A stretch of DNA of 64,000 bases from Flavobacterium flevense (lineage in GTDB: Bacteria; Bacteroidota; Bacteroidia; Flavobacteriales; Flavobacteriaceae): positions 248,001 to 312,000 of the forward strand of contig NZ_FRCC01000001.1 in the NCBI RefSeq assembly GCF_900142775.1. Direction: 5' to 3'. The position numbers were made by a program, and so were the translations under genes. The notes beneath the pieces were generated by a model, which was not told the origin of the DNA, searched no databases, and saw nothing but the letters and a program-made list of their open reading frames with translations. This document shows, one piece after another, positions 26,082 through 34,027 of this stretch; the stretch's first letter is position 1; the number at the start of each line of letters is the position of its first letter.

Positions 26082-27071
26082 ATGACTTATCAACCAGCAT
26101 CCAACCGATACGAAAATATGGAATACCGCAGATGCGGAAATTCAGGATTAAAACTATCTGCCTTTTCATTGGGACTTTGGCACAACTTCGGAGAAAACAG
26201 CGATTTCGAGAACAGTCGTAATTTGATAAAAACGGCTTTCGACAATGGAATTACCCATTTTGATCTGGCTAACAATTACGGTCCACCTCCCGGATCAGCA
26301 GAAACATGTTTCGGAAAAATTTTAAAAACCGATTTCAACAATTACAGAGACGAAATGATTATTTCGTCTAAGGCGGGTTACACGATGTGGGACGGGCCTT
26401 ATGGCGATTGGGGTTCGAAGAAATATCTGACTTCCAGTTTGGACCAAAGTTTAAAAAGAATGGATCTGGAATATGTTGATATTTTTTACCACCACAGACC
26501 CGATCCGGAAACGCCTTTAGAAGAAACTATGGCCGCTTTGAATTTAATCGTTCAACAAGGAAAAGCCTTGTATGTAGGAATCTCCAACTATCGTCCAGCC
26601 GAAGCTGAAAAAGCCTTTAAAATATTAAAAGAAATGGGAACGCCCTGCCTGATTCACCAACCTAAATATTCGATGTTTGAACGTTGGGTAGAAGACGGAC
26701 TTTTAGACTTATTAGGTAAAGAAAAAGTGGGATGTATTCCGTTTTCTCCATTGGCACAAGGATTATTGACTGATAAATATCTGAACGGAATCCCAGCCGA
26801 TTCCAGAGTAGCTACCAGCGGACAATTCCTGAAAGCCGATCATATTACGCCTGAAAGATTGGAGAAAATCATGGCACTCAACAGCATTGCCCAAGAAAGA
26901 GGTCAAAAATTAGCGCAAATGGCTCTGGCCTGGATTTTACGCGATGACAGAATTACTTCAGTATTAATTGGTTCGAGCAAACCGGAGCAAATCATAGATT
27001 CTATTAAAGCTTTGGAAAACACCAATTTCAGTACAGCCGAATTAGAAAAAATCAATTCAATTTTAAAATAG
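26082..27071 (+). CDS. aldo/keto reductase (YghZ / glyceraldehyde 3-phosphate reductase type)
   Basis: A 329-residue NAD(P)H-dependent reductase. It carries the catalytic tetrad of the family: Asp and Tyr in THFDLANNYG, Lys in IISSKAGY and His in FYHHRPDPETP. IGSSKPEQI near the C-terminus binds the cofactor phosphate. The N-terminal YRRCGNSGLKLSAFSLGLWHNFG is typical of the AKR14/YghZ subgroup. It is cytoplasmic. Its operator shows LacI control together with the downstream GH2, so it probably processes a sugar from the same substrate. Confidence 0.9.
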   Translation: MTYQPASNRYENMEYRRCGNSGLKLSAFSLGLWHNFGENSDFENSRNLIKTAFDNGITHFDLANNYGPPPGSAETCFGKILKTDFNNYRDEMIISSKAGYTMWDGPYGDWGSKKYLTSSLDQSLKRMDLEYVDIFYHHRPDPETPLEETMAALNLIVQQGKALYVGISNYRPAEAEKAFKILKEMGTPCLIHQPKYSMFERWVEDGLLDLLGKEKVGCIPFSPLAQGLLTDKYLNGIPADSRVATSGQFLKADHITPERLEKIMALNSIAQERGQKLAQMALAWILRDDRITSVLIGSSKPEQIIDSIKALENTNFSTAELEKINSILK

Positions 27072-27106
27072 CATGACTGTCCGCTCAGCGAACTAAATAA
27101 AAAAAA

Positions 27107-27213
27107 GGCCACAGATGACACTGATTGAACTGATAAAAAACAGATTTTTTTATAACTGTCTGTAAATTAAAATCTTCGATAATCCGTAAAAATCAGTTTC
27201 ATCTGTGTGCTAT
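27107..27213. repeat. inverted repeat built on CACAGATG/CATCTGTG
   Basis: Left arm GCCACAGATGACACTGATT and right arm AATCAGTTTCATCTGTGTGC pair with a few mismatches across about 70 bp, between the aldo/keto reductase and GH2 genes. Non-coding. Confidence 0.5.
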
Positions 27214-27275
27214 TCTCAATATCGGGATAAGAAATAGATAGTCATATAAAATAAATCAACCTAAACCCAACCAAA

Positions 27276-29612
27276 ATGAAAAATTCAAAAAACATAAGAG
27301 CGTGTAGTCTCTTATTCTTTTTAGCATTTGCAACAACGATTTTCGCTCAGGGGAGACAAACCATCAATTTTGATGCGAACTGGCAATTTACAAAAGGAGA
27401 AATAGCCGGAGCCGAAAAACCGGAGTTCAATGACAAAAGCTGGAGAATACTTAATGTGCCACACGACTGGAGCATCGAAGGACCTTATGACAGAGACAAC
27501 CCAACAGCACGTGGCGGCGGTTATTTGCCAGCCGGAATTGGTTGGTATCGTAAGACTTTTAAAGTTGATGCTGCCGATGCTAATAAATTATTTTCTGTCG
27601 AATTTGATGGCGTTATGGCCAATAGTGATGTCTGGATTAACGGGACGCATTTAGGAAAACGTCCTTATGGTTATATCAGTTTCAGCTATGATTTGACACC
27701 TTATCTGAACTTTGGAAAAGACAAAACCAACACCATTGCCGTAAGAGCCGATAACACGATTCAACCCGCTTCCCGTTATTATACCGGTGCCGGAATTTAC
27801 CGTCATGTACGTTTGGTTGCAGTCAATAAAACGCATTTTAAACATTGGGGAACGCAAATTACAACTCCTAATCCAACTGCTAAAAAAGCAGTGGTAAGTA
27901 TCAAAACTGAAATTGAAAATAAAGGAGCCGCCGGAACTTATAAACTACAAATTGAAGTTGTTGACAACACCGGAAAAGTGTTAAAAGCCAGCGAAAGCCA
28001 GGAAAATATTGCAGCCAATAAAATCACTGAATTATTCAAAGAAATTGAAATCATCAATCCTAAGTTATGGGATATTGAAGCGCCTCATTTATATACGGTA
28101 AACACCAAATTATATTCCGGAAAAACACTTGTCGACAATCAGACGATTACTATTGGGATCAGAAATGCCGAATTTAGAGCTGATACCGGTTTTTGGTTAA
28201 ACAATAAAAATTACAAAATAAAAGGAGTTTGTCTGCATCATGATGGTGGAGCCGTTGGAGCAGCAGTTCCGCTTGGCGTTTGGAAAGAGCGTTTGCAAAA
28301 ATTAAAAGAAGTGGGCGTTAACGGAATTCGTACTTCGCACAATCCTGTAGCTCCGGAATTTCTTGATTTGTGTGACCAAATGGGATTTGTGGTTATGGAT
28401 GAAACTTTCGATACCTGGACGGCAGCCAAGCATAATGGTGAAAAAGGATATAATTTATATTTCAAAGAATGGTGGGAACAAGACACCAAAGACATGATTT
28501 TAAGAGACCGGAATCATCCATCGATCGTGATTTATAGTATTGGAAACGAAATTCATGATGATTTAAGCTATCCGGAAGGCTATAAAAAATATAAAATGCA
28601 GGAAGATGTGGTAAAGAAATACGACAACACTCGTCCTGTAACGATGGCACTTTTTAGACCTAATGTTTCTAAAGTGTATGACAATGGTTATGCTGCACAG
28701 ATGGAAGTTGTAGGGCAGAATTACCGTGAAAACGAACTGATTGCAGCCCACGAAGCACATCCGGAGTGGAAAGTTATTGGCACCGAAAACACCCACGTAT
28801 TGAATCAATGGCTGGCTTTAAGAGACAAGCCGTATATGGCAGGACAATTTTTATGGACGGGTTACGATTATCTGGGAGAAGCCGACTGGCCGGAAACGAC
28901 GAACAATCAGGGTTTGTTTGACAGAGCCGGGAACTGGAAACAACAATCGTTGCAAAGAGACAGTTGGTGGTCTGCTGAGCCTGTAGTGCATATTGTTCGA
29001 AAATCAGATAATGCGGGAGCTGGCGTTTGGGTTTCCGATTGGACACCGAGCGACTTTGACACTTATGATAATGCCAAAGTCAATGTGTACAGTAACTGCG
29101 AAGAAGTAGAACTTTTCCTGAACGATAAATCACTAGGTTCATTGAAAAAACCAGCTGACGATTCGCCAAGGGAATGGAATGTTACTTTTGAAGAAGGAAC
29201 GATAAAAGCAATTGGAAAAAACAACGGAAAAGTGGTTACTCAGGAAGAACACACTTCTGCCGGAAAGCCTGCTAAAATTATTTTAACGCAAAGCAAAGGA
29301 ACGCTCGCAAATAACTGGGACGATGTTACTTTTGTTACTGCAACCATTGTGGACGAAAAAGGAATTAGATGTGCCAATGCAGATAATTTGATTAAATTCT
29401 CTATTACGGATTCCGGTAAAATTATTGCCGTTGATAACGGAAACATCATCAACCACGATGGTTACCAGGGTCAGAAAACAAGAGCTTATCAAGGAAAAGC
29501 CATTGCGATTATTAAAGCTGCAAAAGACAGCGGAACCATTTCGATAAAAGCGGATGTTGAAGGTTTGACACAAGAAGCTACAACGCTTAGTATTGATTCT
29601 GACAAGAAGTAA
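27276..29612 (+). CDS. secreted glycoside hydrolase family 2 (beta-galactosidase-like)
   Basis: A 778-residue enzyme with a signal peptide (residues 1-24, ending IFAQ). Order: sugar-binding jelly roll (residues 30-185), immunoglobulin-like domain, TIM barrel with the acid/base Glu in YSIGNEIHD (about 425) and nucleophile Glu in VIGTENTHV (about 503), then a DUF4982-type domain and a final Ig-like domain. The family includes beta-galactosidases, glucuronidases and others; the barrel resembles Bacteroidota beta-galactosidases acting on plant glycans. It shares LacI control with the aldo/keto reductase 200 bp upstream. Confidence 0.93.
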   Translation: MKNSKNIRACSLLFFLAFATTIFAQGRQTINFDANWQFTKGEIAGAEKPEFNDKSWRILNVPHDWSIEGPYDRDNPTARGGGYLPAGIGWYRKTFKVDAADANKLFSVEFDGVMANSDVWINGTHLGKRPYGYISFSYDLTPYLNFGKDKTNTIAVRADNTIQPASRYYTGAGIYRHVRLVAVNKTHFKHWGTQITTPNPTAKKAVVSIKTEIENKGAAGTYKLQIEVVDNTGKVLKASESQENIAANKITELFKEIEIINPKLWDIEAPHLYTVNTKLYSGKTLVDNQTITIGIRNAEFRADTGFWLNNKNYKIKGVCLHHDGGAVGAAVPLGVWKERLQKLKEVGVNGIRTSHNPVAPEFLDLCDQMGFVVMDETFDTWTAAKHNGEKGYNLYFKEWWEQDTKDMILRDRNHPSIVIYSIGNEIHDDLSYPEGYKKYKMQEDVVKKYDNTRPVTMALFRPNVSKVYDNGYAAQMEVVGQNYRENELIAAHEAHPEWKVIGTENTHVLNQWLALRDKPYMAGQFLWTGYDYLGEADWPETTNNQGLFDRAGNWKQQSLQRDSWWSAEPVVHIVRKSDNAGAGVWVSDWTPSDFDTYDNAKVNVYSNCEEVELFLNDKSLGSLKKPADDSPREWNVTFEEGTIKAIGKNNGKVVTQEEHTSAGKPAKIILTQSKGTLANNWDDVTFVTATIVDEKGIRCANADNLIKFSITDSGKIIAVDNGNIINHDGYQGQKTRAYQGKAIAIIKAAKDSGTISIKADVEGLTQEATTLSIDSDKK

Positions 29613-29636
29613 TAATATTTAAATTTTTTATTTCTT

Positions 29637-29664
29637 AAAAAGTACAGTTCACGCTGTACTTTTT
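29637..29664 (+). terminator. terminator after the GH2 gene
   Basis: Perfect 11-bp stem AAAAAGTACAG/CTGTACTTTTT with a 6-base loop. The following 215 bp before the integrase contain no other supported feature. Confidence 0.8.
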
Positions 29665-29881
29665 TGTTTAACAAGAAGTCTGGAATTTAATTTTTAAGCA
29701 TTATTTATCATTAAACTTTACTGCAACTATGTATGGAGTATATATGGGGTTGAACCGTCCTTGACCCGTCCTGAAAACAACTACACAACATCCTTTTGGG
29801 ATACATTCAATTTTAAAATTATCATTGTTATTCTTATTGAAATTGAAATCACTTATCTTTAAGTCTTCAAATCAATTGAAT

Positions 29882-30925
29882 ATGAACTGGACAGCCAAAG
29901 CTATACAACACAAAGGAGAAAATAGGATTGCGGTATATTTTGAAAAAAATGCCGACTTAATTGCACGTATCAAAAAAATTGACGGAGCCAGATGGAGTCA
30001 ACAAAAAATGGCTTGGCATATTCCCGACACTGAGGAAAATAGAGTCCGGTTTAAAATTACTCCATTATCAGATACTATTCCTTCACAAGAAGCAATACTA
30101 CAAATAGAAAAATTCAAGCAATGGATGCACTCCAAACGCTATAGCTTAAGTACTATCGTAACCTATAGTGAAGCTTTGAAATCCTTTTTAATCTTTTATA
30201 GAGAGAAAGCCATTGCTGATATTACAAATGAAGATGTGATTGTTTATAACAACAATTATATTTTGAAAAATAATCTCTCGGCTTCATACCAAAACCAAAC
30301 TGTGAATGCTATCAAACTGTTTTTTATAACGGTAAGAGAATCCAAAATGAATATTGATAAAATACACCGACCAAAACGAGCTAAAGTTTTACCCAATGTA
30401 CTGAGTAAAGAAGAAATAAAATTAATTTTAAATGCGCATTCTAACATCAAACACAACACCATGCTTGCAATGATATACAGTTGTGGTTTACGCTGTGGAG
30501 AATTATTAGCCCTAAAACCAGTTCATATAGATTCCCAAAGAAACATAGTATTACTCAAAAATTCGAAAGGCAAAAAAGATAGAATTGTCCCCCTAAGTCC
30601 TAAAATATTAGAAATACTACGTGACTATTTTAAATTATACAAACCTACAGTCTATTTATTTGAAGGTCAAAATAAAGGAGAACCTTATTCAGATAAAAGC
30701 TTACAAAGTGTTTTAAAACAAGCTTTACAAAAGACTGGTATTACAAAACCCGTTACCCTACATTGGTTGCGTCACAGTTATGCCACACATTTACTTGAGA
30801 GTGGTACTGATTTACGCTACATACAAGAATTACTTGGACATAATAGTAGTAAAACTACTGAAATTTACACACATGTAAGTACTAAAAGTATTCAACAAAT
30901 TAAGAGTCCATTTGATGATTTGTAA
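29882..30925 (+). CDS. tyrosine recombinase, proposed cassette integrase
   Basis: A 347-residue recombinase. The ATG at 29882 is preferred over an upstream TTG that lacks conservation-like features. An N-terminal extension (residues 1-65, containing GARWSQQKMAWHIPDTEENR) precedes a SAM-like core-binding domain (70-160) and the catalytic domain with R204 (GLRCGEL), K231 in the SKGKKDR strand, H294-x-x-R297 (HWLRHSY), H320 (LLGHN) and nucleophile Y329 (EIYTHVS). The tail KSPFDDL resembles the SPxDxL end of integron integrases, and LLxxGxDxRxxQELLGHxxxKTTxIYTHV is very like theirs. The roughly 20-residue insertion that IntI proteins carry before the HxxR box is not apparent. It is codirectional with the cassettes it precedes. 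Confidence 0.88.
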   Translation: MNWTAKAIQHKGENRIAVYFEKNADLIARIKKIDGARWSQQKMAWHIPDTEENRVRFKITPLSDTIPSQEAILQIEKFKQWMHSKRYSLSTIVTYSEALKSFLIFYREKAIADITNEDVIVYNNNYILKNNLSASYQNQTVNAIKLFFITVRESKMNIDKIHRPKRAKVLPNVLSKEEIKLILNAHSNIKHNTMLAMIYSCGLRCGELLALKPVHIDSQRNIVLLKNSKGKKDRIVPLSPKILEILRDYFKLYKPTVYLFEGQNKGEPYSDKSLQSVLKQALQKTGITKPVTLHWLRHSYATHLLESGTDLRYIQELLGHNSSKTTEIYTHVSTKSIQQIKSPFDDL

Positions 30926-30935
30926 GATTTTTTTA

Positions 30936-30943
30936 TATCTTCG
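30936..30943 (+). promoter_or_regulatory. possible cassette promoter
   Basis: TATCTTCG differs by one base from TAnnTTTG and lies between the integrase stop and the candidate attI, where a Pc promoter would serve the first cassettes. Confidence 0.3.
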
Positions 30944-30954
30944 CTATAATAACA

Positions 30955-31036
30955 AAGTCTGACGTTTGTCAGACTTAGCCACCCAAATACGGGTGTATAA
31001 GTCTGACTACGTCAGTAGTATATACAAGTTGGCAGT
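30955..31036 (+). other. candidate attI-like insertion site
   Basis: AAGTCTGAC occurs at 30955-30963 and 30999-31007 as direct repeats, with the inverted copy GTCAGACTT at 30968-30976 and a partial one, GTCAG, at 31011-31015. The region ends in the box GTTGGCAGT (31028-31036), where cassette 1 would join. Direct and inverted recombinase-binding repeats next to the integrase gene are what an attI site has. Confidence 0.5.
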
Positions 31037-31052
31037 AATTTTAAAAATCCGA

Positions 31053-31589
31053 ATGAAAAAGACATATATCTTATTATTTACATTTTTTTTATTTTCTTGT
31101 AGTTCAGAATTTAAAGTAATTGAAAAACCAACAGAATATTCTGAAATAATAAAACGTAGACAAATTGTTGGTGCTAAATTTTCAGAAAATGGAGATTGTT
31201 TTATGTGCTTACAAAATGTCAAAAGATTTACTCCAAGTCTTGAGGAAATAAAAAATGCGGAAAAAATATTACGCAAAAATATTCGAAAAACTAATTCAAA
31301 AAAGTTAAATCAAGGAAATGGTTGCCCGATAATTCACAAAAACTTAAACATTTACAGAAGACAATATTGGGGTTATTATAACGAAAAGAATGAAAAAGTA
31401 ATTTACGTGACTTTTAATAAAAATAAACTCAAATTAAGCGAAAAAATTAAAGGCTTCACAAGAGATGAAAATGATAATTGGAAAAAAGAAAGAGAAAATG
31501 TTTATGACGGTTGCAGTAATCATTGGGAGATAAAAATTAATTTAAAGACAGAAGAACTTTTTGAGTTTGGAGTGAATGGGCTTGGATAA
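31053..31589 (+). CDS. cassette 1: lipoprotein of unknown function
   Basis: A 178-residue protein with a lipoprotein signal (MKKTYILLFTFFLFSC, lipobox cysteine at 16). The mature part contains several cysteines (GDCFMCLQ, NGCPII, YDGCSNHWE) that could form disulfides, and a charged beta-rich middle. I know no family for it. The ATG at 31053 is chosen because it begins the signal sequence; the open frame upstream crosses the candidate attI. The gene occupies one cassette and ends 7 bp before the left box of its own attC-like site. Confidence 0.7.
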   Translation: MKKTYILLFTFFLFSCSSEFKVIEKPTEYSEIIKRRQIVGAKFSENGDCFMCLQNVKRFTPSLEEIKNAEKILRKNIRKTNSKKLNQGNGCPIIHKNLNIYRRQYWGYYNEKNEKVIYVTFNKNKLKLSEKIKGFTRDENDNWKKERENVYDGCSNHWEIKINLKTEELFEFGVNGLG

Positions 31590-31596
31590 AAAAACT

Positions 31597-31726
31597 ACTG
31601 CCAACACACGTTTCTAGATATTTGCAAATTTAGTGGAATTACCGTTTTTTATCGTATTTTCGTTCATCCGAAAATACTCGTCTTCGAAAGTTGCAAACAT
31701 CTAGAAGCGCGAGAACGTTAGTGGCA
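31597..31726 (+). other. attC-like site 1 (closing cassette 1)
   Basis: Left box ACTGCCAAC (31597-31605) is the exact complement of GTTGGCAGT at 31028, the start of the same cassette. Inner arms TTCTAGATATTTGCAA (31612-31627) and TTGCAAACATCTAGAA pair 15 of 16, and a perfect 9-bp hairpin (31654-31662, 31669-31677) caps the centre. Right box GTTAGTGGCA (31717-31726) opens cassette 2. Confidence 0.7.
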
Positions 31727-31771
31727 AATTCTGCGGAACACCAGAAAATTAGAACTTCAAAATGACATCTT

Positions 31772-32461
31772 ATGATTTTTATTGTAATATTTTCATTAGT
31801 GTTTTTAACAATTTTTATTCTTTTAAAAATAAAGAAAAAGCAATTATTAGAAACTGTTACAAAATCCCATCGAGGAACAAAAACAGAAAGAGAATTAGTA
31901 CTTAAACTTTTAAAAGCGGGATTTCCATCACAAACAATTTTTCATGATTTATATTTAAAAAATGAATATGGAAATTACTCTCAAATTGATTTAGTTCTTG
32001 CAACAAAAGTTGGGATAATTGTTTTTGAAGTGAAAGAATATAGCGGTTGGATTTTTGGTTCCGGAAATCAATACAAATGGACACAAGTTTTAGCTTATGG
32101 AAAACAAAAATATTATTTTTATAATCCAATACTTCAAAATAAAAAACACGTAGAAAATCTAAAAACAAAACTTACCGATTTTCAAAATATTCCATTTTTT
32201 TCCGTTGTTGTGTTCTTTGGAGATTGCGAGTTTAGAGATGTCAGTTTTATTCCAAAAAATACTTTTCTTACGAAATCACAACGAGTAATAAAAGTTGTGA
32301 AAAAGATTATTGAAGAAAATGAATCTACGATATATAAAAGTAAGAGAGATGTAGTTAATATTTTATCCGTAGCTGTCGAAAATGGAAATAGTAAAGATAT
32401 AATTGAAAAGCATGTTGATAATATAAAGGATATGCTAGGAGAAGACAGAATATTTCACTAA
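31772..32461 (+). CDS. cassette 2: membrane-anchored NERD-domain nuclease-like protein
   Basis: A 229-residue protein with an N-terminal membrane helix (residues 1-20) and a NERD domain (about 33-160). HRGTKTERELVLKLL opens the domain, and the PD-(D/E)xK-like core is D73 (QIDLVLATKVG) with E86-V-K88 (IVFEVKEYSG), all present. NERD domains are restriction-endonuclease-like and are found in proteins tied to DNA processing and defence. The C-terminal 65 residues are helical. A role in acting on foreign DNA is inference. Confidence 0.8.
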   Translation: MIFIVIFSLVFLTIFILLKIKKKQLLETVTKSHRGTKTERELVLKLLKAGFPSQTIFHDLYLKNEYGNYSQIDLVLATKVGIIVFEVKEYSGWIFGSGNQYKWTQVLAYGKQKYYFYNPILQNKKHVENLKTKLTDFQNIPFFSVVVFFGDCEFRDVSFIPKNTFLTKSQRVIKVVKKIIEENESTIYKSKRDVVNILSVAVENGNSKDIIEKHVDNIKDMLGEDRIFH

Positions 32462-32472
32462 ACTAAAGAATC

Positions 32473-32610
32473 TGCCACTAACAGCTACTACAACGAATTT
32501 GGGTAATTGGCTTAATGGAAAGTTGGTTTTGTATTTGGGATGATTTGGCAAATCCGAAAATAGGGCTTAATTTAATCCCAAACCCGCTGTAGTACCAAGA
32601 CGTTAGCGGC
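32473..32610 (+). other. attC-like site 2 (closing cassette 2)
   Basis: Left box TGCCACTAAC (32473-32482) is the exact 10-bp complement of GTTAGTGGCA at 31717, the start of the same cassette. Inner arms TACTACA/TGTAGTA and TTTGGG/CCCAAA flank a long AT-rich centre. Right box GTTAGCGG (32602-32609) opens cassette 3. Confidence 0.7.
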
Positions 32611-32634
32611 TATGTTCAGAAAAATATCGTAAAA

Positions 32635-33303
32635 ATGAAAATATACAAATTTGATAATGCTGATTTAGAGAATATTGAGGATTTAATTCCATCGATTGAG
32701 AAAATGTATAAAATAAATTTTCAAGAAAATGAATTAGCTGAATTAACGAATTTTGATGAATTTTGCGAAAAAATTGTTGCGAAAATTAATCTTGAAAATA
32801 TTGATAATTGTACAACTCAACAAGCATTTTACAAGTTAAGAAAATCGATTGTGGATATAGGAATCGCTGAAAAAAATGAAATAAATACGCAAACTAAACT
32901 TAGGGAAATTTTTCCAAGAAAAAATCGAAGAAAAAATGTGAGAAGTTTGGAGAAAAATATTGGTTTTGAACTGAACTTAATAAATCCGCCACAAATAATT
33001 TCTATTTCTTTATTAGTTTTAATTCTAATTTCAATCGTATTTTTATTTATAAACCTAAAATTTGGAATTTTAGGAATTGGAATATCTGTTATAAGTTTTA
33101 AACTAGCGAACAAATTTGGAAAGGAAATCGAAATGGAATCAATTCGTGAATTAATTGAGAAAATGACAACCGAAAATTATCTAAATGTTAGAACTAAGAA
33201 AAACACAATTAACAGAAAAGAATTGAAAAATGTAATATCAAACTGGTTTGCGGATAATTTAGGAATAGAGAAAAACGAATTAAAAAAAGCAACATTTGTC
33301 TAA
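32635..33303 (+). CDS. cassette 3: membrane protein of unknown function
   Basis: A 222-residue protein with a soluble acidic N-terminal region (residues 1-110, starting MKIYKFDNADLENIEDLIPSIE), two adjacent membrane helices (about 121-139 and 141-154), and a soluble C-terminal segment (160-222). The N-terminal region, with FDEFCEKIVAKINLENIDNCTTQQAFYKL, recalls small helical bundles such as acyl-carrier-like folds, but without a clear phosphopantetheine serine. No family recognised. One gene per cassette, 24 bp after the right box of site 2. Confidence 0.6.
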   Translation: MKIYKFDNADLENIEDLIPSIEKMYKINFQENELAELTNFDEFCEKIVAKINLENIDNCTTQQAFYKLRKSIVDIGIAEKNEINTQTKLREIFPRKNRRKNVRSLEKNIGFELNLINPPQIISISLLVLILISIVFLFINLKFGILGIGISVISFKLANKFGKEIEMESIRELIEKMTTENYLNVRTKKNTINRKELKNVISNWFADNLGIEKNELKKATFV

Positions 33304-33314
33304 ATAAAACACAT

Positions 33315-33450
33315 CCGCTAACAACGGTTTGGCTCAATAGCTAAATTCATCTTAAACAACACGTTCGATTTTCCGCTGGAAAATCTAACTTAACAAGAAA
33401 ATAATCGTTCACGCAGCCGCTACTGCGCCAAGCCGCGGAACGTTGTACCT
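33315..33450 (+). other. attC-like site 3 (closing cassette 3)
   Basis: Left box CCGCTAAC (33315-33322) is the exact complement of GTTAGCGG at 32602, the start of the same cassette. Inner arms GGTTTGGC/GCCAAGCC lie next to the boxes, with extra unpaired bases (GCGGAAC) on the right side only. Right box GTTGTACCT (33442-33450) opens cassette 4. Confidence 0.7.
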
Positions 33451-33473
33451 AATTTTAAAAGACCAAAAGACGA

Positions 33474-33953
33474 ATGAACATATTTCCCAAAAGCGATTAT
33501 ACTTTCAAAATAATTGGAGAAGAAACAGAAACTCTTGAACGTTTGAAAAGAAGAACCGAACTGTCTGAAAGTTTGACTTCAAAAATAACCGACAAATCAT
33601 TTCGCGGAATAATTAAAGGCAATACATTTAGGATAATATCCTCAGAAATTGGAAAAGGTGCATTTTGTGTTTTAACAGGCGAAATTGAGGATAAAGATGG
33701 ACAAGTTGAAGTTGAAATAAATAAAGCTTTCCGAATTTTGCTAAGTGTTGTATTATGCTTTCCTTTCATTGGTTTAATTGCTCAATTTTTTTCTAACAAA
33801 GAAGAGTTTTCAATAATCTTTATACTTGTGGCAATACTACAATTATTAATGATTAGGTATGTATTTATTGAATTTGCATTTCGAAGATTCTCAAAATCTA
33901 GTCTAAATAAATTGAGTGACGTATTGGACATAGATCACCTTGAAAAAAACTAG
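33474..33953 (+). CDS. cassette 4: membrane protein of unknown function
   Basis: A 159-residue protein: a soluble beta-rich first half (residues 1-85, with FRGIIKGNTFRIISSEIG and FCVLTGEIEDKDGQVEVEINKAFRIL), two membrane helices (about 86-103 and 108-128), and a short C-terminal tail. I do not recognise a family. Its stop codon overlaps the left core box of the next palindrome, an extreme packing of gene against site. Confidence 0.65.
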   Translation: MNIFPKSDYTFKIIGEETETLERLKRRTELSESLTSKITDKSFRGIIKGNTFRIISSEIGKGAFCVLTGEIEDKDGQVEVEINKAFRILLSVVLCFPFIGLIAQFFSNKEEFSIIFILVAILQLLMIRYVFIEFAFRRFSKSSLNKLSDVLDIDHLEKN

Positions 33954-33990
33954 GTACAACACACGCTACAAAAACACTGCATAAACTTAA
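33952..33990 (+). other. attC-like site 4, left half only
   Basis: AGGTACAAC (33952-33960) is the exact complement of GTTGTACCT at 33442, the start of cassette 4. The following ACACGCTACAAAAACACTGC should be an inner arm, but no matching right arm or GTT-box follows. The site is truncated, and the array is broken here. Confidence 0.55.
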
Positions 33991-34027
33991 GAACACTAAA
34001 TATAAAAAGCTTAAAACAGAATAATAT

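Noticed and set aside
29825..29881. Upstream TTG start for the integrase
   Set aside because: It adds 19 residues with no feature; the ATG at 29882 gives a normal N-terminus.
30966..31052. Upstream start for the cassette 1 gene
   Set aside because: It would translate the candidate attI repeats and bury the lipoprotein signal that begins at 31053.
31597..33450. Canonical class-type integron attC sites
   Set aside because: The right boxes do not fit GTTRRRY, so I describe them as attC-like only.
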